Notes: generated from the sequence alone by a model not told the origin. A DNA stretch of 5,024 bases from Sporichthyaceae bacterium (GCA_013698395.1 JACCUZ010000111.1:1-5024); one strand, 5' to 3'; counted from the stretch's first letter, positions 1 to 4,898 are shown. Translations and numbers: made by a program.

Positions 1-14
1 GGCCGGGGCCGGCC
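1..14. repeat. GC-rich inverted repeat at window edge, possible terminator stem
   Basis: GGCCGG (1-6) and CCGGCC (9-14) are perfect inverse complements separated by two G residues. The repeat lies about 18 bases past the stop codon of the DUF3117 gene on the minus strand, where a terminator stem would be expected. No T-tract is visible and the window ends here, so a factor-independent terminator is only a possibility. A chance GC palindrome in GC-rich DNA is equally likely. Confidence 0.25.
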
Positions 15-31
15 ATACGCCAGGCGGTGGG

Positions 32-199
32 TCAGCCGACCGCGGATTTCAAAGCGTCCCCGAGCGCGCCGGCCTCGTCCGCCGACAGCTCGACGACGAG
101 TCGCCCGCCGCCCTCCAGCGGGACGCGCATGACGATGCCTCGCCCCTCCTTGGTGACCTCGAGCGGACCGTCACCCGTTCGCGGCTTCATGGCCGCCAT
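32..199 (-). CDS. DUF3117 family small protein (Rv1211-like)
   Basis: This 55-residue protein matches the highly conserved actinobacterial DUF3117 family over its whole length. It opens with MAAMKPRTGDGPLEVTKEG and continues through a GGGRLVVEL strand to a short C-terminal helix (DEAGALGDALKSAVG). The reading frame is open a further 23 codons upstream to 268, but the ATG at 199 is chosen because family members start here and AAGGGAG lies about six bases before it; the extension (STYPFCSGTAASW...) is not family sequence. No signal peptide or membrane segment is seen. The exact function is not established. The M. tuberculosis homologue Rv1211 has been described as calmodulin-like, but I see no canonical EF-hand here. 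In mycobacteria the gene lies beside tagA; here the PaaX/PaaG-like pair separates the two. Identity is very secure, function is not. Confidence 0.93.
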   Translation of the reverse strand: MAAMKPRTGDGPLEVTKEGRGIVMRVPLEGGGRLVVELSADEAGALGDALKSAVG

Positions 200-261
200 G
201 CTGGCTCCCTTCGGTTTCGACCACGCCCACGACGCTGCCGTTCCAGAACAGAACGGGTACG

Positions 262-290
262 TCGACACGGCGTGTGTGTTGGTGCATTAT
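262..290 (+). promoter_or_regulatory. Putative promoter for the paaX-paaG-like operon
   Basis: TCGACA (262-267) matches the -35 consensus at 5 of 6 positions. A 17-base spacer follows, then CATTAT (285-290), which matches the -10 consensus at 4 of 6. Initiation would fall near 297, giving a leader of roughly 40 nt before the GTG at 338. The -10 sits inside the dyad at 274-302, so a bound repressor would block it. Confidence 0.45.
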
Positions 291-302
291 CCGCCAAACC
301 AC
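274..302. promoter_or_regulatory. Imperfect dyad, candidate PaaX-family operator
   Basis: The arms GTGTGTTGG (274-282) and CCAAACCAC (294-302) are inverse complements at 7 of 9 positions. They are separated by 11 bases and centred at 288, exactly over the two overlapping -10 boxes. PaaX-family repressors bind imperfect dyads in their own promoters, so autoregulation of the adjacent paaX gene, perhaps with control of the divergent DUF3117 gene, is a reasonable inference. The arms are not perfect and no second copy was found in the window. Confidence 0.4.
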
Positions 303-314
303 CCGCCGGGTGAA
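286..314 (-). promoter_or_regulatory. Putative promoter for the DUF3117 gene
   Basis: On the minus strand the -10 candidate is GATAAT (286-291, 5 of 6 matches to TATAAT) and the -35 candidate is TTCACC (309-314, 4 of 6), with a 17-base spacer. Initiation near 279-280 would give a 5' leader of about 80 nt before the ATG at 199. The -10 overlaps that of the opposing paaX promoter. This is assigned from consensus matching only. Confidence 0.45.
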
Positions 315-337
315 AACGACAGCGAGATGAGCCAGCC

Positions 338-1123
338 GTGAACGCCCGTTCAGCCCTGTTCGACCTCTACGGTGACCATCTTCGGCAGCGTGGTGGACGG
401 GCACCGGTCGCAGCGCTGGTCCGGCTGCTGGCACCGTTGGGCGTGGCCCCGCCCGCCGTGCGCACTGCGGTCTCGCGGATGGTCCGGCAAGGGTGGTTGG
501 AACCGGTACGCCTTCCCGGCGGGCCGGGCTATGCGTTGACCGACCGGGCCGTTCGCCGGCTCGACGACTCGGCGGCGCGCATCTACCGCACCGCCGCGCC
601 GGAGTGGGACGGCACCTGGCACCTCGCCGTCACGTCTCTGCCGGCGGAGCGCGCCAAACGTGACCGGCTCCGTGCCGGCATGACCTTCCTCGGCCTGGCC
701 CAGCTCGACGACTCCACCTGGCTTGGCCCCCGCTGGTCGGCGGAGATCGATGCGCTGCTCGAGGTCGAGGGCGTACCGGCCGAGCGGTTCGTGGCGCGTC
801 ACGAGGGGAACTCTCTCGAGCTGGTCCGGCGAGCCTGGGACGTGGAAGAGCTCGGCCGGTTCTATGCGAGCTGGCTCGACGCCGCGCAGCTGCTCGTGTC
901 CGGAGCCGGTCCGGCCGCCAACGAGGAACAGGCGTTCGCCACGCGCTCGCTGCTCGTCCACGAGTGGCGCAAGTTCCTGTTCCTCGACCCCGGCCTTCCC
1001 CGTCGGCTGCTGCCCGAGGACTGGCCGGGCGTCCGGGCCGCTGAGTTCTTCGACACGCAGAGCGAGCGGCTGCGGCCGGCGGCGACCCGGTTCGTGGAGC
1101 GCACGCTGACAGGAGCCCCGTGA
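338..1123 (+). CDS. paaX: PaaX-family transcriptional regulator
   Basis: This 261-residue protein has the PaaX architecture. An N-terminal winged helix spans about residues 3-70 (SALFDLYGDHLRQRGG, then the recognition-helix region PPAVRTAVSRMVRQGWLEPVR at 38-58 and a wing ending GYALTDR). A central domain covers about 88-165 (WDGTWHLAV onward). The C-terminal PaaX_C region includes AWDVEELGRFYASWL (166-180) and LLVHEWRKFLFLDPGLPRRL near 205-224. PaaX proteins are repressors of phenylacetate catabolism released by phenylacetyl-CoA; the ligand here is unknown. The GTG start at 338 matches where family members begin; the preceding GAGATGAG is only a weak ribosome-binding site. The protein is shorter than E. 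coli PaaX (about 316 residues) but looks complete. Its stop overlaps the GTG of the next gene (GTGA, 1120-1123), so the two are translationally coupled. The family is secure; the regulated pathway is inferred from the neighbour. Confidence 0.9.
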   Translation: MNARSALFDLYGDHLRQRGGRAPVAALVRLLAPLGVAPPAVRTAVSRMVRQGWLEPVRLPGGPGYALTDRAVRRLDDSAARIYRTAAPEWDGTWHLAVTSLPAERAKRDRLRAGMTFLGLAQLDDSTWLGPRWSAEIDALLEVEGVPAERFVARHEGNSLELVRRAWDVEELGRFYASWLDAAQLLVSGAGPAANEEQAFATRSLLVHEWRKFLFLDPGLPRRLLPEDWPGVRAAEFFDTQSERLRPAATRFVERTLTGAP

Positions 1124-1908
1124 CCGACGTGGTGCAGTACGACCTGGCCGACGCCGTCGCCACCGTCACCCTGAACCGTCCCGAGGCGATGAACGCGCTC
1201 GACACGGCGTTGAAGACCGCGCTGCGCGACACCCTGCGCTCGGCGGCGGAGGATCCCGCGGTACGGGCCGTCGTGCTTACCGGGAGCGGACGCGCCTTCT
1301 GCGTCGGGCAGGACCTCGCCCAGCACGCCGAGAACCTCGAGACCGACCCCGCGGCAGTCTGGTCCACAGTGCCCGAGCACTACACACCGATCGCAGCGCT
1401 TCTCGCGACCATGCCGAAGCCGGTCGTCGCCGCGGTGAACGGGGTCGCCGCCGGCGCGGGTGCCGCGTTCTGCTTCGCCTGCGACTTCCGCATCGCGTCG
1501 GCGGCGGCGAAGTTCACCATGGCGTTCTCGGCCGTCGGCCTGTCCGCCGACTCGGGGTCGTCATGGTCACTCCCCCGGCTGGTCGGCACCGCGAAGGCGA
1601 AGGAGCTGCTGATGCTCACTCCGACGTTGACGGCCACGGAGGCACTCGAGATCGGGCTGGTCACCGAAGTGGTTGCCCCTGACGACGTGGCCGGCCACAC
1701 GCGTGCGCTCGCGGTCCGGCTGGCCGCGGGGCCGACGGTGGCCTACGGCGCGATTCGGCGGGCGATCGCCCAGTCGGCCGGGCATGACCTGGCTGCGTCG
1801 CTGGCCTTCGAGCACCAGATGATGGAGCTCACGGGCGCCACCGAGGACCATCGCTCGGCGGTCCGCTCGTTCCTGGCCAAGGAACGGCCGCAGTTCCGGG
1901 GGCGCTAG
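1120..1908 (+). CDS. PaaG-like enoyl-CoA hydratase/isomerase family (crotonase fold) protein
   Basis: This 262-residue crotonase-superfamily protein has the NRPEAMNALD motif (19-28), the first oxyanion-hole region GRAFCVGQDL (57-66) and the second NGVAAGAGA (107-115). Both catalytic glutamates of classical enoyl-CoA hydratases are absent: the aligned positions are Ala116 and Phe136. Instead Asp144 (ADSGSSW) sits where PaaG-type 1,2-epoxyphenylacetyl-CoA isomerases and related enoyl-CoA isomerases carry their acid/base. The LPRLVG segment and the C-terminal FLAKERPQFRGR also resemble PaaG. The likely role is cytosolic isomerisation of an aromatic epoxide-CoA or a delta3-enoyl-CoA rather than hydration. 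AGGAG (1111-1115) precedes the GTG start, which overlaps the paaX stop. No other paa genes (epoxidase paaABCDE, ligase paaK, ring-cleavage paaZ) occur in the window, so the true substrate is open. The superfamily is certain, the subfamily likely. Confidence 0.87.
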   Translation: MTDVVQYDLADAVATVTLNRPEAMNALDTALKTALRDTLRSAAEDPAVRAVVLTGSGRAFCVGQDLAQHAENLETDPAAVWSTVPEHYTPIAALLATMPKPVVAAVNGVAAGAGAAFCFACDFRIASAAAKFTMAFSAVGLSADSGSSWSLPRLVGTAKAKELLMLTPTLTATEALEIGLVTEVVAPDDVAGHTRALAVRLAAGPTVAYGAIRRAIAQSAGHDLAASLAFEHQMMELTGATEDHRSAVRSFLAKERPQFRGR

Positions 1909-2525
1909 CCGCCGCCGGCCGGGCCGCAGTCGCGGTAGGCACAACCCGCGACGTGGTCGTTGACCATCCCGGCGGCCTGCATCAGCGCATAGGCGGTGGT
2001 CGGACCGACGAAACGGAAACCTCTGGCGCGTAGCGTCTTCGCCATCGCGGTCGACGCCGGGGTGACCGCGGGGACCTCGGCCAAGGTACGAGGCACCGGA
2101 CCCGGCTCGGTCGGTGCGAAGGACCAGAGCAGGTCGGAGAGCGGCTCAGGCAGCGCGAGCACCGCACGGGCGTTGGCGATCGTCGCGGACACCTTGGCGC
2201 GGTTGCGCACGATGCCTGCGTCGGCGAGCAACCGTGCCTCGTCGTCGGCGTCGAAGCCGGCGACGACCTGGGGATCGAATCCGCCGAAGGCCGCCCGGAA
2301 GGCGTCGCGCTTGCGCAGGATCGTCAACCACGAAAGCCCCGCCTGGAACGCCTCCAGCGAGATGCGCTCGAACAGCGCCGCCTCCCCATGCAGCGGCCGG
2401 CCCCACTCCTGGTCGTGGTAGGCGGTGTAGACCGGCGGACCGAGCCCCCACGGGCAGCGCGGCGACCCGTCCGGCCCGGGAACGGCTCCGGTCACGTCCC
2501 GGACGTCGGGGTAGTCATCGGCCAC
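1905..2525 (-). CDS. tag: DNA-3-methyladenine glycosylase I
   Basis: This 206-residue protein is a Tag/TagA base-excision repair enzyme that releases 3-methyladenine from alkylated DNA. The structural zinc ligands of the E. coli enzyme are all present with the same spacing: Cys24 (RCPWG), His37 (YHDQEWG), His191 and Cys195 (VNDHVAGC). The base-pocket residues corresponding to E. coli Glu38 and Trp46 are Glu58 and Trp66 in the stretch ISLEAFQAGLSWLTILRKR. The GFRFVGPTTAYALMQAAG segment is also typical. The GTG start at 2525 adds about 20 residues before the region aligned with the E. coli N terminus; an alternative GTG at 2495 would shorten this. The preceding ribosome-binding site is weak (GAGAG). 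The gene overlaps the SRPBCC gene by 11 nt, so it is probably translated by coupling as the last gene of a five-gene operon. Its TAG stop shares CTAG with the convergent paaG-like gene. Confidence 0.95.
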   Translation of the reverse strand: MADDYPDVRDVTGAVPGPDGSPRCPWGLGPPVYTAYHDQEWGRPLHGEAALFERISLEAFQAGLSWLTILRKRDAFRAAFGGFDPQVVAGFDADDEARLLADAGIVRNRAKVSATIANARAVLALPEPLSDLLWSFAPTEPGPVPRTLAEVPAVTPASTAMAKTLRARGFRFVGPTTAYALMQAAGMVNDHVAGCAYRDCGPAGGG

Positions 2526-2952
2526 GCCCGCTCTCGACGTACCGCGCGAAACGCCGCAGCGACACCTGGACGCCCGCCCTGACCACGATCCTCGCGAGCG
2601 GCCATCCGAGCCTGCCGAGAAGCCCGAAGGGCAGCTGCACCCACTCCGACCACACGACCCGGGAACGCTGCTGCCCCAGGGCCTGCACCTCGAACGAACC
2701 GGAGCCCCGCACCACCCGGCCGGTGTGCCGGACCACCGCTCGTTGGGGTGGTTCCCAGACGGTGATGGTCATGGTGTCGAGGAAACCGATCGGGCCGATG
2801 CCGGTGAACGCAGCCACCGACTCGCCTTCTCCCCGACCACCCTCGGCCCTGGTGAAGAGCATCCACTCGTGGTGCACGGACCAGTCGGTGAGCACGTCCC
2901 AGACCCGCTGCGCGGGCGCACCGACGACCTGGCTGACGACCAGCTCGGCCAC
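2515..2952 (-). CDS. SRPBCC family (START-like) protein
   Basis: This 145-residue protein looks like a SRPBCC/polyketide-cyclase-type helix-grip protein. It opens with a beta strand, then GAPAQRVWDVLTDWSVHHEW (11-30), the typical first strand and helix pair. Strands follow at FLDTMTITVWEPPQRAVVRH (57-76) and SRVVWSEWVQLPFG (97-110), then a long C-terminal helix (about 111-140). Such proteins bind hydrophobic ligands in a cavity; no ligand or catalytic residue can be assigned. The GTG start at 2952 is supported by a strong GGGAGGTG (2959-2966) six bases upstream, inside the end of the DivIVA-domain gene, whose stop is only 3 nt away. The gene end overlaps tag by 11 nt. The fold call is fairly secure, the function unknown. 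Confidence 0.8.
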   Translation of the reverse strand: MAELVVSQVVGAPAQRVWDVLTDWSVHHEWMLFTRAEGGRGEGESVAAFTGIGPIGFLDTMTITVWEPPQRAVVRHTGRVVRGSGSFEVQALGQQRSRVVWSEWVQLPFGLLGRLGWPLARIVVRAGVQVSLRRFARYVESGRGR

Positions 2953-2955
2953 CGG

Positions 2956-3249
2956 TCACACCTCCCGCGACGTGCGCTGCTGCTCGAGCTCGGCGATGAG
3001 CGCGTCCCGTGCCTCGAGCTCGGTCGCCAACCGGTCAAGGACGTCGTCCACCTCGTCCATGCGGTAGCCACGCAGGCCCACGCTGAAACGCAGGCCGTCG
3101 ATGGCTGCGCGGTCGACCGTCCCGGCGGGCAGCCGGCCGCGCGGGGACCGGTCAGGGACCGCGGGCGCCAGCGACCCGCCGTAACCGGCGGCCACGACGG
3201 CGATGGCCCCGACGACGGCGAGAAGCAGGAGCAGCATGAGGAGCGGCAC
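2956..3249 (-). CDS. Small membrane-anchored DivIVA-domain protein (Rv1209-like)
   Basis: This 97-residue protein starts with a hydrophobic segment (about residues 3-22, rich in L, V and A) likely to be a single transmembrane helix. A proline/glycine-rich linker follows (24-45), then a DivIVA-type motif LRFSVGLRGYRMDEVDDVLD (53-72) leading into a short charged coiled coil (about 72-92). The motif matches the N-terminal membrane/lipid-binding domain of DivIVA proteins, but the protein lacks the long C-terminal coiled coil of true DivIVA/Wag31. M. tuberculosis Rv1209, next to tagA, has the same layout. A role at curved membranes or septa is inference. The GTG start at 3249 is chosen because it begins the hydrophobic segment; an ATG at 3237 is an alternative. 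The ribosome-binding site is poor (GGCGGAG, about 15 bases away). The gene lies 23 nt after the LOG gene stop and 3 nt before the SRPBCC start. Confidence 0.83.
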   Translation of the reverse strand: MPLLMLLLLLAVVGAIAVVAAGYGGSLAPAVPDRSPRGRLPAGTVDRAAIDGLRFSVGLRGYRMDEVDDVLDRLATELEARDALIAELEQQRTSREV

Positions 3250-3272
3250 GAGTCGATCGTGCCACGCTCCGC

Positions 3273-3866
3273 CTAGGGCTCCGCCTCCAGGATCTCGTCT
3301 GGAGCCACTGTGCGCGCCAGTGGGGTGCGGCCTCGCTCGATGGCAGCGAACGCGGCATCGACGGTGTGCACCCAGCTCACCTCGTCACGGGCGGCGGGAC
3401 GGACAAAGCCACGCTCGACGAGGAGGTCGACCTGCCCACGCAGCGGCTCGTACAGCCCGTCCGGGTCGAGCACCACGACCGGCTTCCCGTGCATCGCCAG
3501 GGTGCGTGCCACCCAGATCTCCAGCAGCTCCTCGAGGGTCCCGAGACCGCCGGGCAGCGTCAGGAACGCATCCGAGCGGGCATCCATCGCCGCCTTGCGC
3601 GCCCGCATGTCGGGTGTGACGAGCAGCTCGTCGGCGTCGTGGTCGGCGACCTCCAGCTCCAGCAGCACCTGGGGGATCACCCCGATCGTGCGCGCTCCGC
3701 CGGCACGGGCGGCACGAGCGACGGCGCCCATGCAGGACACGCTTCCTCCGCCGCTGACCAGCACGTGCCCGCGCCGGGCCAACTCGGCCCCGACGTCAGC
3801 GGCCAGCTCGACGTACGACGGCTCGATTCGCACGCTCGACGAGCAGAAGACGCAGACAGCGGCCAC
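3273..3866 (-). CDS. TIGR00730/LOG family Rossmann-fold protein (short paralogue)
   Basis: This 197-residue protein belongs to the LOG family (cytokinin riboside 5'-monophosphate phosphoribohydrolase), whose members hydrolyse the N-glycosidic bond of adenine-type nucleoside monophosphates. It shows the N-terminal strand AAVCVFCSSS, the glycine-rich SGGGSVSCMG (38-47), the MRARK segment (87-91) with the conserved Arg/Lys, and the hallmark PGGLGTLEE (105-113) containing the catalytic glutamate. The length is normal for single-domain LOG proteins. Older databases call this family lysine decarboxylase, which is wrong. The reading frame is open far upstream inside the next gene, but GTG at 3866 is chosen because the LOG fold begins here and the upstream residues lie in another frame of the larger LOG gene. 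The start overlaps that gene's TAG stop by one base (TAGTG), indicating coupled translation. The true substrate is not known. Confidence 0.88.
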   Translation of the reverse strand: MAAVCVFCSSSVRIEPSYVELAADVGAELARRGHVLVSGGGSVSCMGAVARAARAGGARTIGVIPQVLLELEVADHDADELLVTPDMRARKAAMDARSDAFLTLPGGLGTLEELLEIWVARTLAMHGKPVVVLDPDGLYEPLRGQVDLLVERGFVRPAARDEVSWVHTVDAAFAAIERGRTPLARTVAPDEILEAEP

Positions 3867-4741
3867 TACCCGCTGCGCCGACCCGCGTCCGGACCGCCGG
3901 AGGACTCGGCACGCGCAACGTCGGCGGCGGCTGCCTCTCCGGCCTCCTCCTCGGCCTCGTGCTGGGAGTGGTCGACGTCCAGCACGATGCGCACGGCCTC
4001 CTCCGGGTCGTCCGTCACAGAGAAGAGCTCGAGGTCCTTGTCCGCGATCTTGCCGCCGACCAGGACGGTGCCGCGCAGCCAGTCGACGAGGCCGTCCCAG
4101 TAGGCGTGCCCCACCAGCACGACGGGGAAGGACGTGACCTTGCGCGTCTGGACGAGGCAGAGTGCCTCGAAGAGCTCGTCGAAGGTGCCGAATCCGCCGG
4201 GCAGCACGATGAACCCCTGCGCGTACTTGACGAACATCGTCTTGCGCGCGAAGAAGTAACGGAAGTTGACCCCGATGTCGACCCAGTCGTTCATCCCCTG
4301 CTCGAACGGCAGCTCGATGCCCAGACCGACCGAGACCCCGCCGGCCTCGCAGGCGCCCTTGTTCGCTGCCTCCATCGCCCCCGGACCCCCGCCGGTGATG
4401 ACGGCGTAGCCCGCCTCGGCGAGCAACCGGCCGACCTGCACCCCGAGGGCGTACTCGGGCGCGTCCCGGTCCACCCGCGCCGAACCGAACACGCTGACGG
4501 CACGGCCGAGCTCGGCCAGGGCGCCAAAGCCCTCGACGAACTCGGACTGGATGCGCAGCACCCGCCATGGGTCGGCGTGCACCCAGTCGCTCGGCCCTCG
4601 GGTGTCGAGCAGGTGCTGGTCGGTGGTGGTGGCCTCAACCTGTTGGCGGCGCAGGGTCACCGGACCCTTGTGCTTCTCCGGAGGCCGCGTGGAGGGCGAC
4701 CGCCGGGACGGTTCGTCGTGCGGGGTGAGCTCGACAGCCAT
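3866..4741 (-). CDS. TIGR00730/LOG family Rossmann-fold protein (long paralogue)
   Basis: This 291-residue LOG-family protein is the first gene of the minus-strand operon. The conserved actinobacterial N-terminal segment TDQHLLDTRGPSDWVHADPW (40-59) precedes the Rossmann core: SVFGSARV (83-90), GGGPGAMEAANKGA (117-130), FFARKTMFVK (163-172) with the conserved Arg-Lys, and PGGFGTFDEL (181-190). Residues from about 260 on form a low-complexity acidic/alanine tail. The predicted activity is phosphoribohydrolase cleavage of a nucleoside monophosphate, giving base plus ribose 5-phosphate; the substrate is unproven. Two starts are credible. ATG at 4741 has no usable ribosome-binding site but could be leaderless, with TAGCCT ending six bases upstream. 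GTG at 4660 is preceded by AAGGG and would give 264 residues. The core is clear under either start. The 3' end overlaps the short paralogue by one base. Confidence 0.9.
   Translation of the reverse strand: MAVELTPHDEPSRRSPSTRPPEKHKGPVTLRRQQVEATTTDQHLLDTRGPSDWVHADPWRVLRIQSEFVEGFGALAELGRAVSVFGSARVDRDAPEYALGVQVGRLLAEAGYAVITGGGPGAMEAANKGACEAGGVSVGLGIELPFEQGMNDWVDIGVNFRYFFARKTMFVKYAQGFIVLPGGFGTFDELFEALCLVQTRKVTSFPVVLVGHAYWDGLVDWLRGTVLVGGKIADKDLELFSVTDDPEEAVRIVLDVDHSQHEAEEEAGEAAAADVARAESSGGPDAGRRSG
4666..4670 (-). promoter_or_regulatory. Ribosome-binding site supporting an internal GTG start in the long LOG gene
   Basis: On the minus strand AAGGG (4666-4670) stands five bases before an in-frame GTG at 4658-4660 (residue 28 of the long form). 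It is a better Shine-Dalgarno arrangement than anything before the ATG at 4741, so the translated product may be the 264-residue form, or both forms may be made. Confidence 0.4.
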
Positions 4742-4747
4742 CCCTGA

Positions 4748-4753
4748 AGGCTA
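4748..4753 (-). promoter_or_regulatory. Candidate -10 for a leaderless LOG-operon transcript
   Basis: On the minus strand TAGCCT (4748-4753) fits the actinobacterial TANNNT -10 pattern. It ends six bases before the A of the ATG at 4741, so transcription could begin on the start codon itself. No -35 is recognisable, which is common for leaderless actinobacterial promoters. Pattern evidence only. Confidence 0.35.
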
Positions 4754-4812
4754 TCGGCGGGTGGTGGCGCCCGGCGGTCGCGATCCGCCCTACCTCGACG
4801 GCAGGGGCTGCG

Positions 4813-4840
4813 GCATTGACCACGTATACGTGGTCAATGC
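4813..4840. repeat. Perfect 28-bp palindrome, candidate operator
   Basis: The half-site GCATTGACCACGTA (4813-4826) is followed at once by its exact inverse complement (4827-4840), 14 pairs without a mismatch and no loop. It has no T-tract and no spacer, so a dimeric DNA-binding protein site fits better than a terminator. It lies 72 bp upstream of the long LOG gene's ATG and about 45 bp before the probable insertion-sequence end. Its centre GTATAC could serve as part of a -10 in either direction. The bound protein is unknown. Confidence 0.8.
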
Positions 4841-4850
4841 GCGCTGCGCT

Positions 4851-4864
4851 AGGCGTCGACGCCT
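4851..4864. repeat. 14-bp perfect palindrome
   Basis: AGGCGTCGACGCCT reads the same on both strands. It lies 10 bp to the right of the 28-bp palindrome. As RNA it could form a five-pair stem with a UCGA loop. It may be a secondary regulator site, or a chance event favoured by GC-rich sequence. Confidence 0.35.
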
Positions 4865-4898
4865 GCTGAAGCGGCTTGGGTTCAGGGGGTCGTCGCAA

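Noticed and set aside
200..268. N-terminal extension of the DUF3117 protein to an upstream start at 268
   Set aside because: The extension has no family resemblance and bypasses the good ribosome-binding site before the ATG at 199.
350..961. 203-residue minus-strand open frame opposite paaX
   Set aside because: Low-complexity translation without motifs. The plus-strand PaaX domains are unambiguous.
630..1367. 245-residue minus-strand open frame spanning the paaX/paaG-like junction
   Set aside because: Arg/Ala/Ser-rich antisense shadow crossing the ends of two real genes.
2114..3067. 317-residue plus-strand open frame across tag and the SRPBCC gene
   Set aside because: Arginine/serine/proline-rich translation typical of an out-of-frame GC-rich read; it overlaps three well-supported minus-strand genes.
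3867..4568. Upstream extension of the short LOG gene to give a 431-residue protein
   Set aside because: The extra 234 residues are an arginine-rich out-of-frame reading of the long LOG gene. LOG homology begins at the GTG at 3866.
3273..4741. Lysine decarboxylase annotation for the PGG-x-GT proteins
   Set aside because: A historical misnomer. The motif defines LOG phosphoribohydrolases, and no PLP-dependent decarboxylase features are present.
3959..4747. 262-residue open frame on the plus strand opposite the long LOG gene
   Set aside because: Antisense shadow caused by high GC and codon bias. It has no recognisable domain, while the minus-strand frame has clear LOG motifs.
4813..4840. The 28-bp palindrome as the target site split by the IS30-like element
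   Set aside because: IS30 prefers palindromic targets, but this palindrome is intact and lies about 45 bp outside the candidate element end, so it was not the insertion point.
4813..4840. The 28-bp palindrome as a transcription terminator
   Set aside because: It has no loop bases and no T-tract on either side, and it lies upstream of an operon rather than behind a recognised gene.
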